From an uncultured Lachnospiraceae bacterium (GTDB lineage Bacteria; Bacillota; Clostridia; Lachnospirales; Lachnospiraceae), in the NCBI GenBank assembly GCA_910586605.1, contig CAJUJR010000086.1, positions 1-12,058 of the forward strand: a stretch of 12,058 nt of DNA, written 5' to 3'. Below, piece by piece: positions 1-6,306 of the stretch; the first letter of the stretch is position 1, and each line of letters begins with the position of its first letter. Position numbers and translations under genes: made by a program. The notes under the pieces are model-generated. The model saw nothing but the letters and a program-made list of their open reading frames with translations, made no database searches and was not told the origin of the DNA.

Positions 1-53
1 AAGATATTTTTTATTTCCTTAAGTCCGGCTACGATTGGCTGTGAATAGTAACA
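1..53 (+). repeat. Left copy of a 53-bp perfect terminal inverted repeat
   Basis: The first 53 bases are the exact reverse complement of the last 53 (12006-12058); base 54 is the first mismatch. The repeat runs from AAGATATTTTTTATTTCC to GGCTGTGAATAGTAACA. It touches the window edge, so the true repeat may extend outward. One frame ends in TAG TAA and another ends at TGG CTG TGA, so it could be the 3' end of a gene in a larger repeated element such as an insertion sequence, but no transposase is visible. The identity is direct observation. What it belongs to is unknown. Confidence 0.97.
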
Positions 54-104
54 TTGTGTTTATCCTTATATGGGTAGATTAAGCGAAATGCTTGACAGTG
101 ATAA

Positions 105-463
105 TTCTTATTTGCGTTATGTCATGTTGGTCAGCTGGATTTATTGAAAGAAATGTATGACGAGATATCAATTCCTGAAGCTGTACATAAGAAACTGTCC
201 AATAAAAAAGAATCTATATGCAAAAAGCAGGTGGTCAGATTGCAGATGATGAAAAAGAAGAAAACGTAACAAGGAGTGATTTTATAAAAGAAATTGCTCC
301 TTTTTCTTTTTAAAACCGGAGGTGACTGCATCACGGACAGTATACGGAGTTCTTGAAAAACGATATGGTAAAGGAGAATAATAAAATACCCTATGCTGGA
401 AAGATTTTTGAGGGACTAACGGGAAGGCTCAAAATGGGAAACTCAAATTTAAAGAATAGTTGA
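105..463 (+). pseudogene. Degraded coding remnants (unidentified small genes)
   Basis: No intact gene lies in this stretch, but several short open pieces read like protein. Positions 105-260 (frame of 141) include ...DLLKEMYDEISIPEAVHKKL and end at a TAA. Positions 218-313 encode a 31-residue tail with GGQIADDEKEENVTRSDF, ending IAPFSF. Positions 326-463 encode a piece with KIPYAGKIFEGLTGRLKMG. A good ribosome binding site (GGAGGT, 319-324) is followed at the right distance by ATC at 330, which would open MTDSIRSS if it were ATG. That frame closes at once but rejoins the third piece after a frame change. This pattern suggests one or two small accessory genes broken by frameshifts and start loss. 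I do not recognise the families. An AT-rich non-coding stretch remains possible. Confidence 0.35.
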
Positions 464-488
464 CAAAGTTTTTCATAATTAATACAAT
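460..488 (+). promoter_or_regulatory. Sigma-A promoter of the TetR-type gene
   Basis: TTGACA (460-465), a 17-bp spacer and TACAAT (483-488) form a near-consensus housekeeping promoter about 35 bp before the TetR start. Two imperfect direct repeats, GACAAAGTTTTTCAT (462-476) and GACAATAAGTTTCAT (491-505), match at 11 of 15 bases, start 29 bp apart and flank the -10 box. They could be an operator for autoregulation, although TetR proteins usually bind dyads. The promoter is clear; the operator is inference. Confidence 0.75.
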
Positions 489-522
489 TAGACAATAAGT
501 TTCATTGAAAATGGAGGAAATA

Positions 523-1158
523 ATGGGACGAAGGAAAAAAGAACCGAAAAGCGTGCACCGTGAAAATATTGCTTCTGCTGCATCTGGGCTTTTTATGGAA
601 AAAGGTATTGTGGCAACATCTATGGATGATATAGCAAAAGCGGCTGGTTATAGTAAAGCAACGTTATATGTATATTTTAAGAATAAAGAAGAAATTGTCA
701 GTATTTTGGTGTTGGAGAGCATGAAGAAGTTATACTGTTATATAACGTCTGCTTTAGAGCAACAGGAGACTACAAAAGCAAGATATGATTTGATTTGCCA
801 AGGGTTAGTTCAGTATCAGGAAGAATTTCCTTTTTATTTTAAAATGGTGTTAGATAACATAAATATTAACTTTGAAAACCAAAATTATTTGCCTGAAGAA
901 AAAGAAACATATCAGGTAGGGGAAGAAATAAATGAAAAGATGAAGGATTTCTTAATATCTGGCATAGAGAAAGGTGATTTGCGTAATGATTTAGAAATTA
1001 TGCCTACGATTTTAAATTTTTGGGGGATGCTGTCGGGGCTTATCCAGCTTGCGGCAAATAAAGAAGAATATATAAGAAATTCCATGGCTTTATCTAAAAG
1101 CCAGTTTTTAGAGTATGGATTCCATATGTTATATTGTTCGATTGCAAAGGAGAGATAA
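523..1158 (+). CDS. TetR/AcrR family transcriptional regulator
   Basis: A 211-residue DNA-binding repressor of normal length for the family. The N-terminal helix-turn-helix lies at about residues 14-60: IASAASGLFMEKG, then TSMDDIAKAAGYSKATLYVYF with the usual KNKEEIV after it. The C-terminal two thirds is the all-helical ligand and dimer region, which is too variable to predict an inducer. An in-frame TTG (505) and ATG (511) lie upstream, but GGAGG at 513-517 sits 5 nt before the ATG at 523, so 523 is preferred. The gene has its own promoter and no co-directional neighbour before the convergent MerR gene 140 bp away. TetR proteins commonly repress an efflux or membrane-stress gene; which one here cannot be told. 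The gene looks more AT-rich than the MATE genes downstream, which fits separate acquisition together with the remnants to its left. Confidence 0.92.
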   Translation: MGRRKKEPKSVHRENIASAASGLFMEKGIVATSMDDIAKAAGYSKATLYVYFKNKEEIVSILVLESMKKLYCYITSALEQQETTKARYDLICQGLVQYQEEFPFYFKMVLDNININFENQNYLPEEKETYQVGEEINEKMKDFLISGIEKGDLRNDLEIMPTILNFWGMLSGLIQLAANKEEYIRNSMALSKSQFLEYGFHMLYCSIAKER

Positions 1159-1298
1159 ACGCCGTTTATATTGGATTTGCATGGAGCTATGCTTTATTCT
1201 TTCTGTTCTTTTTTATACACATTATTTTCATCACCTATGATCTATGTTTGCGAGGCAGGAAATTATGGGACATGTTTGTATACGTAAATAGATTGTGG

Positions 1299-2129
1299 TT
1301 ATGTCAAAGGGATAAATGGAATTTCTATTTGTACGATATAATCTTCCATATGGTCTGTTACAGTTTCATTTAAAATCATTTCATAGGAAAATCCTGTTAA
1401 CTGCAATTTATTTTTTTGGGCATAAGCAAGGATTTCTTTATATTTGCCAGGCATTTTTTCCCAATCCCCTTTATAAAATGCCCGTAAATAGGTTCCTTTT
1501 GGCTGTATATGCAAGCCGGATTTTTTTACAGGGAACGGGATTTCTATAAATAGGCTGGAATATTGGTTAAAGTTTCCTTGGTACAGGTTTTTAGCAGAAA
1601 GCATTGTCCCATATGAGGCATCATGGAGACGCCGGAGCTGGTATTTTTGTGTTTCGGCTGTAATCATTTCCACTTGCCTGTCATAAGAAGTTTTTTCATC
1701 AACCGTTACGGTAACAAGGCATCGTTCTTCTTTTTCAATTATTTGGATTTCTGACAAATCCATTGTTAGGAGGGTGTCCATGTTCTGGCAGTAGTTGCCT
1801 AAGGTTTTTCTGATTGCTTTCAGATGGGAAATCTGCGAATCCAATTCTGTTATTTTTTCATCCAGAAGGTTTTTCAGGCTTTTTGCCGAACGGTTTTTTA
1901 TAAATTCTTGTATTTCATTTATAGATACATCTAGTTCCCGCAGCAAAAGGATAGTTTCTAACAGGGAACTTTGATGGTAATTATAGTAACGGTATCCATT
2001 TTCAGGATTGATGGCAGATGGGCAGAACAGCCCAATTTCATCATACCACATCAGTGTTTTTTTATTGATGCCATGCAGTTTTGCAAACTGGCCAATGGTT
2101 AGTAATTTCTTTTTTTCATCTATTTCCAT
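1299..2129 (-). CDS. MerR family regulator with GyrI-like effector domain (BmrR/BltR type)
   Basis: A 276-residue transcription activator. Residues 9-80 form the winged helix-turn-helix typical of MerR proteins (LLTIGQFAKLHGINKKTL, WYDEIGL, NGYRYY). Residues about 80-115 form the dimerising coiled coil. Residues about 130-276 look like the GyrI-like small-molecule binding domain found in multidrug sensors such as BmrR. Members twist a promoter with an over-long spacer so that RNA polymerase can start when ligand binds. The gene diverges from a MATE pump, and their gap holds exactly such a promoter, so its job is very probably to turn on that pump. Ribosome binding before the ATG is weak (AAAGGG about 14 nt upstream). 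The ligand is unknown; hydrophobic cationic compounds are typical for this architecture. Confidence 0.93.
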   Translation of the reverse strand: MEIDEKKKLLTIGQFAKLHGINKKTLMWYDEIGLFCPSAINPENGYRYYNYHQSSLLETILLLRELDVSINEIQEFIKNRSAKSLKNLLDEKITELDSQISHLKAIRKTLGNYCQNMDTLLTMDLSEIQIIEKEERCLVTVTVDEKTSYDRQVEMITAETQKYQLRRLHDASYGTMLSAKNLYQGNFNQYSSLFIEIPFPVKKSGLHIQPKGTYLRAFYKGDWEKMPGKYKEILAYAQKNKLQLTGFSYEMILNETVTDHMEDYIVQIEIPFIPLT

Positions 2130-2175
2130 GATTTTTTCTTTTACCCTTTCGTCCTTTTATATTTTAAAATTCCAC

Positions 2176-2206
2176 TTGACTGTACAGTTACTGTACGGTT
2201 TATGAT
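2176..2206 (+). promoter_or_regulatory. MerR-type promoter and operator for MATE pump 1
   Basis: TTGACT (2176-2181) and TATGAT (2201-2206) are separated by 19 bp, the over-long spacing characteristic of MerR-activated promoters. The spacer holds a perfect dyad, GTACAG-TTA-CTGTAC (2182-2196). The spacer position, the divergent MerR gene and the pump 47 bp downstream all agree. Binding by the neighbouring MerR protein is inferred, but the arrangement is diagnostic of the family. Confidence 0.88.
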
Positions 2207-2230
2207 ATAGCATATAGGAAATAAATTCAA
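2202..2230 (-). promoter_or_regulatory. Probable promoter of the merR-type gene, overlapping the pump promoter
   Basis: On the minus strand, TTGAAT (2225-2230) and TATCAT (2202-2207) are 17 bp apart and point at the MerR gene. The -10 box lies on top of the pump's -10 box, so the two promoters are face to face and the MerR dyad sits just downstream. Occupancy there could therefore set both transcription rates, as in other autoregulated MerR genes. Confidence 0.5.
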
Positions 2231-2252
2231 GGTATGAAAAGGAGGAAAATCA

Positions 2253-3584
2253 ATGGAAAGCCAGAATATTTATTTGAAGCCAGTAACGTTAAAAAATATT
2301 ATGAAATTTGCAGTGCCGACAATTGCCATGTCTGTATTTATGTCATTTTATACAATGGTGGATGGACTATTTGTGTCAAACCTGATTGGTACAGATGCGT
2401 TGTCAGCCATTAACCTGACAGCGCCAGTTATCCAGCTTGTGACAGCAGTTTCTACAATGCTTGCCACTGGGGGCAGTGCGGTAATTATGAGGAAGATGGG
2501 CGAGCAGAAAACAGAGGAGGCAAAAGAGGATTTTACATTTTTGATATTGGTAAATGTTGTGGTGGGGCTTTTGATGTGCGGCATGGGATACTTGGTTATG
2601 GGTTCTATTTTTTCAGGCATGAAGCTTTCGGCAGATGTGGCAGGGTATTGTACAGAATACTTAAGCCGTTATCTGCTGTTTACAGTTCCTGTTTTATTGA
2701 TGAATAATTTTACTTTGTATATGATTGCAAGTGGCAAGGCAACACTTTCCCTGGTCTGCTCCGTGACAGGCGGCGTTTTGAATATGGTGCTTGACTATGT
2801 GTTTCTTGCGGTATTTAGTTTTGGCATCAGCGGAGCCGCCATTGCAACTGGGTTAGGGTATTCTGTAACGGCAGTGGCAGGGCTGTTTGTCTTTAGCAGG
2901 AAAAAAAGCCTGCTTCATTTTAAAAAGCCTGTATTCCGGGTTAAGGTCTTGGCAAATGCTGCGGCAAATGGGTGTTCAGAGATGGCGACAGCCCTTGTAA
3001 TAGGGATTGTGACAATGATGTTTAACTGGACATTACTCCGCTATGTGGGGGAGGATGGCGTTGCGGCTGTTACAATTATTATGTATGTACTAATGTTTGC
3101 AAGTTCTTTATACACAGGGTATTCGTATGGGGTAGCCCCTATGCTTAGTTTTTATTATGGGGAACAGAACCAGGGGAAACTAAAAAAGCTTGTTGCATCC
3201 AGCCTGAAAATAATAGCAGTTATTTCTGTTATGACAGCTATTCTTTCTTTTATACTGACAAAGCCTTTGGTAGCTGTATTTGCACGTCCTGGCAATCCGG
3301 TGTATAATCTTGCAGTAACAGGGAACAGGATTTGTACAGTGGCATTGCTTTTTATTGGCTTTAATATTTTTGCCAGCGGAATGTTTACGGCATTGTCAAA
3401 TGGCGTAATTTCTGCTGTTCTTGCATTTTCAAGGTCGTTTGTATTTATGTTGGTTACTATGCTTGTGCTGCCCGTGTTTCTGGGAGTAAATGGCATTTGG
3501 CTGGCAACGCCTGCTGCAGAGTTTATGGCGATTGTTTTATCGGGAGGGCTGTTTTTAAAATACAGGAAAAAATACCAATATTGA
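2253..3584 (+). CDS. MATE family multidrug efflux transporter (pump 1)
   Basis: A 443-residue inner-membrane protein of normal MATE length. It has about 12 hydrophobic segments in two halves, beginning MKFAVPTIAMSVFMSFYTMVD, with the family-like DGLFVSNLIGTDALSAIN and ATGGSAV stretches near residues 35-80. A second bundle starts near residue 225 (NAAANGCSEMATALV). MATE proteins export cationic drugs and other small molecules using a sodium or proton gradient. AAGGAGG (2239-2245) lies 7 nt before the ATG. It is controlled by the MerR promoter just upstream, which supports a drug-resistance role. No terminator is visible before the next gene, so co-transcription with it is likely. The substrate cannot be predicted. 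Confidence 0.93.
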   Translation: MESQNIYLKPVTLKNIMKFAVPTIAMSVFMSFYTMVDGLFVSNLIGTDALSAINLTAPVIQLVTAVSTMLATGGSAVIMRKMGEQKTEEAKEDFTFLILVNVVVGLLMCGMGYLVMGSIFSGMKLSADVAGYCTEYLSRYLLFTVPVLLMNNFTLYMIASGKATLSLVCSVTGGVLNMVLDYVFLAVFSFGISGAAIATGLGYSVTAVAGLFVFSRKKSLLHFKKPVFRVKVLANAAANGCSEMATALVIGIVTMMFNWTLLRYVGEDGVAAVTIIMYVLMFASSLYTGYSYGVAPMLSFYYGEQNQGKLKKLVASSLKIIAVISVMTAILSFILTKPLVAVFARPGNPVYNLAVTGNRICTVALLFIGFNIFASGMFTALSNGVISAVLAFSRSFVFMLVTMLVLPVFLGVNGIWLATPAAEFMAIVLSGGLFLKYRKKYQY

Positions 3585-3660
3585 TAGATACAGGAGTAAG
3601 TGTGCATTGGTATATCAATCAAATAAGGTTTGGTATAGAAGTTAAAATACGAAAGGGAAA

Positions 3661-3678
3661 GTTGCTATGGATAGCAAC
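3661..3678. repeat. 18-bp palindrome at the start region of the CmpB-like gene
   Basis: GTTGCTATGGATAGCAAC consists of 8-bp arms around a central GG. It follows an AAAGGG ribosome-binding-like element (3652-3657) and ends 10 bp before the preferred ATG at 3689. It holds a four-codon mini-frame (ATG GAT AGC AAC TAA, 3667-3681) and an alternative TTG start of the downstream gene (3662). In RNA it could form a tight hairpin modulating translation; in DNA it could be an operator. The palindrome is plain; its role is unproven. Confidence 0.6.
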
Positions 3679-3688
3679 TAAGGTAATT

Positions 3689-5038
3689 ATGGGATTTACT
3701 TTTTATGAGGCAGCCATGCTCTTTTTTGCATATTCTTTTTTGGCATGGCTGGCGGAAACGGCAGTTGCTACTATTAAAGTAAAGGATTTTAGGAACCGTG
3801 GTTTTGCATCCGGGCCATTTTGCTTTATTTATGGTTTTACAGGAGTTTTCTTGGCGGTTTTTTTGCAGGAGCTGAAAAGCAGCGGGGTATTTCTTTTTCT
3901 GGGAAGTATGGCAGTGGCAACTGCAGTTGAGTGGTTTACAGGAAAAATACTGGAGAGGATGAAACAGAAAAAATGGTGGGACTATTCTGCTAAGAGATGG
4001 AATTTTGACGGATATATCTGCCTACAGTATTCCCTGGTTTGGGGATTGCTTGGTTTCTTGGCGGTACGGTATGGAAACGGCTTTCTTATTGGGCTTTATC
4101 ATCTGCTGCCAGATTTTCTTGGTAAAATAGCAGTATGGGGGCTTGCTGTTGTCGGGCTTCTTGATTTGTTGGGTTCTTTGATGTTTGTTTGCCATATGGA
4201 AGAAAAGCTTCCGCGCCTGTTTGGATGGAACCATAGGTTACAGGCATGGACATTTTGTTTGGCTGCAAAGATTTCAGGCCATATTGAAAGCCGCATTGGC
4301 AGTTCTTATCCCGCTGTTGTACAGGAAAAGGAGGAAGGTACTGCTGAAAAATGCAGTTTTGCACAGATATTTTGGTTATTTTTAATTGGCGCTTTTTTGG
4401 GCGATATTGTGGAAACATTGTTTTGCCGGGTTACCACAGGGGTATGGATGAGCAGGAGCAGCCTTGTATGGGGGGATTTCAGCGTTGTCTGGGGACTTGC
4501 AATCGCCCTTGTGACAGTGCTGCTTTATAAAGATAGGGAAAAAGAGGATCGGTATATTTTCTGGGTTGGCGTAGTCCTGGGCGGCGCATATGAATATATT
4601 TGCAGCGTCTTTACAGAGATTGTGGTTGGGAAGGTTTTTTGGGATTATAGTGATATTCCATTTAATCTGGGAGGAAGGATTAATTTGCTCTATTGTTTCT
4701 TTTGGGGTGTTGCTGCTGTTGTATGGATAAAAGGGCTGTATCCTAAGATAGCGTGTTTTGTGGAGTTTATCCTGAAGAAGACAGGGCGGGTAGTGACAGG
4801 AATCCTTATGGTATTTATTGTATTGGATCTCTGTGTTTCTGTAATGGCTTTAATCCGGTATGACACGCGGGCAGATGGGCAGAAAGCAGTGCATCGCTGG
4901 GAACAGATGATGGATAAATATTTTGATGATGACAGGATGGAACGGATTTATCCGAATGCAATCACAATTGAAATTGATGAGCCTTGTGCAATTCAAAAAA
5001 AGTTCTTGCATTATACCTTCAATTATGGTAGTCTATGA
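3689..5038 (+). CDS. Putative ABC-transporter type IV (CmpB-like, PF06541-type) membrane protein, duplicated
   Basis: A 449-residue integral membrane protein of unknown exact function. It carries two copies of the same membrane module. Copy 1 is at about residues 4-150 with FRNRGFASGPFCFIYGF at 34-50 and WDYS at 97-100. Copy 2 is at about 224-355 with SRSSLVWGDFSVVWG near 254-268 and WDYS at 318-321. A last transmembrane stretch near 365-390 is followed by a charged soluble tail (WEQMMDKYFDDD). The family name comes from sequence similarity and no ATP-binding partner is present here. The frame is open back to 3497 inside the MATE gene, but the family-like start MGFTFYE at 3689, with AAGG 5 nt before it, is preferred; TTG 3662 is possible. 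It lies 104 bp after pump 1 with no terminator between, so it may share the MerR control. Confidence 0.72.
   Translation: MGFTFYEAAMLFFAYSFLAWLAETAVATIKVKDFRNRGFASGPFCFIYGFTGVFLAVFLQELKSSGVFLFLGSMAVATAVEWFTGKILERMKQKKWWDYSAKRWNFDGYICLQYSLVWGLLGFLAVRYGNGFLIGLYHLLPDFLGKIAVWGLAVVGLLDLLGSLMFVCHMEEKLPRLFGWNHRLQAWTFCLAAKISGHIESRIGSSYPAVVQEKEEGTAEKCSFAQIFWLFLIGAFLGDIVETLFCRVTTGVWMSRSSLVWGDFSVVWGLAIALVTVLLYKDREKEDRYIFWVGVVLGGAYEYICSVFTEIVVGKVFWDYSDIPFNLGGRINLLYCFFWGVAAVVWIKGLYPKIACFVEFILKKTGRVVTGILMVFIVLDLCVSVMALIRYDTRADGQKAVHRWEQMMDKYFDDDRMERIYPNAITIEIDEPCAIQKKFLHYTFNYGSL
5006..5034 (+). promoter_or_regulatory. Candidate promoter of rplS
   Basis: TTGCAT (5006-5011), a 17-bp spacer and TAGTCT (5029-5034) with an extended -10 TGG just before it. 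TATGAT at 5034-5039 is a second possible -10. Both lie over the last codons of the CmpB-like gene and would start the transcript near 5041-5046, at the beginning of the leader. Confidence 0.45.
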
Positions 5039-5040
5039 TA

Positions 5041-5125
5041 GTTGTGAGTAGAGATATTCCTCTGTTACAGTTGCAGATAGCACATAAGTATTAAGAATGT
5101 CAAAATTTATGAAGGAGGTCGCACA
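5041..5125 (+). promoter_or_regulatory. Possible L19 leader RNA (autoregulatory 5' UTR)
   Basis: The roughly 85-base stretch before rplS can fold. TGTG (5043-5046) can pair with CACA (5081-5084), enclosing AGAG (5050-5053) with CTCT (5060-5063) around a 6-base loop and TCTG (5061-5064) with CAGA (5074-5077), which compete. Ribosomal protein L19 leaders that bind the protein and limit its own synthesis are known in Firmicutes. The position and local pairing fit, but the stems are short and I cannot score the family model, so this is a candidate only. Confidence 0.35.
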
Positions 5126-5473
5126 ATGAACGATATTATCAAAGCAATCGAGGATGCACAGTTAAAGTCTGATATTACAGATTTCCGTGTTGGCGATACT
5201 GTGAAGGTATATGCAAAGGTTATTGAGGGTACCAGGGAGCGTATCCAGGTTTATGAAGGAACTGTATTAAAGAGGCAGAATGGTGGCGCCCGCGAGACAT
5301 TTACGGTTCGTAAGAACTCAAATGGTGTTGGCGTGGAGAAGACATGGCCGTTACATTCCCCAATTATTGATAAGATTGAGGTAGTCCGCAGAGGTAAGGT
5401 AAGACGCGCGAAATTGTTCTATCTTCGCGATAGGGTAGGTAAAGCTGCTAAGGTGAAAGAACTTGTAAAATAG
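5126..5473 (+). CDS. rplS: 50S ribosomal protein L19
   Basis: A 115-residue protein of the usual length for L19, which lies at the interface of the two ribosomal subunits. Recognisable conserved parts include FRVGDTVKVYAKVIEG (residues about 21-36), QVYEGTVLKRQNGG, the RETFTVRK and VEKTWPLHSPIIDKIEV core, and the basic GKVRRAKLFYLRDRVGKAAK end. GAAGGAGGT ends 7 nt before the ATG. rplS usually follows rpsP, rimM and trmD in Clostridia. Here none of them is adjacent: the gene has its own promoter candidate, leader and terminator and stands between a membrane protein and a two-component system. Codon choice looks more optimised (CGT, GGT, AAG) than in its neighbours, as expected for a highly expressed gene. 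It is the only clear housekeeping gene in the window and marks the DNA as chromosomal. Confidence 0.98.
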   Translation: MNDIIKAIEDAQLKSDITDFRVGDTVKVYAKVIEGTRERIQVYEGTVLKRQNGGARETFTVRKNSNGVGVEKTWPLHSPIIDKIEVVRRGKVRRAKLFYLRDRVGKAAKVKELVK

Positions 5474-5489
5474 CCAGTCAGGAATCAGG

Positions 5490-5520
5490 GCACAGTATAT
5501 GTTTTTATACTGTGCTTTTT
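5490..5520 (+). terminator. Rho-independent terminator after rplS
   Basis: A perfect 10-bp stem, GCACAGTATA (5490-5499) with TATACTGTGC (5506-5515), a 6-base TGTTTT loop and then a run of five T (5516-5520), 17 bp after the rplS stop codon. It should end the rplS transcript and insulate the two-component genes downstream. Confidence 0.93.
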
Positions 5521-5619
5521 ACTTTATAGGAAATTATGCTGTGAACACAAAGACTATGTTTTTAAAAGTGGATTTATTCGTTACACTATTTGACAGCCAA
5601 AAGCGGCATGGGGGATTTT

Positions 5620-6303
5620 ATGGTAAATATTTTACTGATAGAAGATGATTTGGGGTTAAATAAAGGCCTGGCATTTGATTTGGAAAATGAGGGGTATAAT
5701 GTCTATACGGCAGCCTCCATAAAAGAAGGGAACAATTTATTTTCCACAAAGAAAATTGATTTAGTGATTACAGATGGCAATTTGCCTGATGGGGATGGAT
5801 TTGCTTTTTGCAAAAATATTAAATATGAATATAAGATACCAGTGATTATTTTAACGGTACGGAATATGGTAAATGATGAGCTGGCAGGGTTTGAAGCTGG
5901 GGCGGATGATTATATTACAAAACCGTTCCAACTGTCCGTTTTATATAAAAGAATCCAGGTAGCCCTGAGGAATTATGGGATTACAAAGAGAAAAATGATA
6001 TTTGATGATGGGCGTTTAATAGTGGATTTTGACAAACTTAAAGCGAGTATAGATAATATGCCTGTAGAGCTGACAGCAAAAGAATTTAAAATATTAAATA
6101 TACTTATCTCCAATGAAAATAGTGTTGTTACAAAAAGCCGTTTATTGGAAAAAGTATGGGACAATGAGGGGAAATATGTTGATGAACATGTTGTTGCTGT
6201 CAATATCAACCGGCTGCGGGGAAAACTGGAAAACGGAAATTTTAAATATATTAAAACGATGTATGGCGTTGGGTATCTATGGAAGCCGGAGCGACAGGAG
6301 TGA
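5620..6303 (+). CDS. OmpR/PhoB-family response regulator
   Basis: A 227-residue two-domain regulator. The receiver domain (residues about 1-115) has acidic pocket D9 and D10, phosphate acceptor D52 (ITDGNLPDG), T79 and K101 (DDYITKPF), so it should be phosphorylated normally. The C-terminal winged helix (about 130-225) has VELTAKEFKIL and ends in the usual YIKTMYGVGYLW hairpin. Upstream in-frame starts exist (TTG 5590, ATG 5608), but MVNILLIEDD at 5620 with GGGGGA just before it fits the family start best. The kinase gene starts 3 nt after the stop codon, so the two form one unit. The domain type resembles regulators of cell-envelope or peptide-antibiotic responses, but the expected ABC transporter partner is not adjacent. 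A promoter is not obvious; a weak TACACT -10 lies at 5582-5587. Confidence 0.95.
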   Translation: MVNILLIEDDLGLNKGLAFDLENEGYNVYTAASIKEGNNLFSTKKIDLVITDGNLPDGDGFAFCKNIKYEYKIPVIILTVRNMVNDELAGFEAGADDYITKPFQLSVLYKRIQVALRNYGITKRKMIFDDGRLIVDFDKLKASIDNMPVELTAKEFKILNILISNENSVVTKSRLLEKVWDNEGKYVDEHVVAVNINRLRGKLENGNFKYIKTMYGVGYLWKPERQE

Positions 6304-6306
6304 TGT

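Noticed and set aside
131..334. Minus-strand 67-residue frame in the remnant region
   Set aside because: Low-complexity, phenylalanine- and serine-rich translation of A-rich DNA, with no ribosome binding site.
1134..1373. Hydrophobic 79-residue forward frame overlapping the ends of the TetR and MerR genes
   Set aside because: No ribosome binding site, overlaps two solid genes at both ends, and its hydrophobicity follows from T-rich sequence.
3497..3688. N-terminal extension of the CmpB-like protein reaching into the MATE gene
   Set aside because: The extra 64 residues overlap pump 1 in another frame and do not resemble the family start; the MGFTFYE start with its own upstream AAGG is better.
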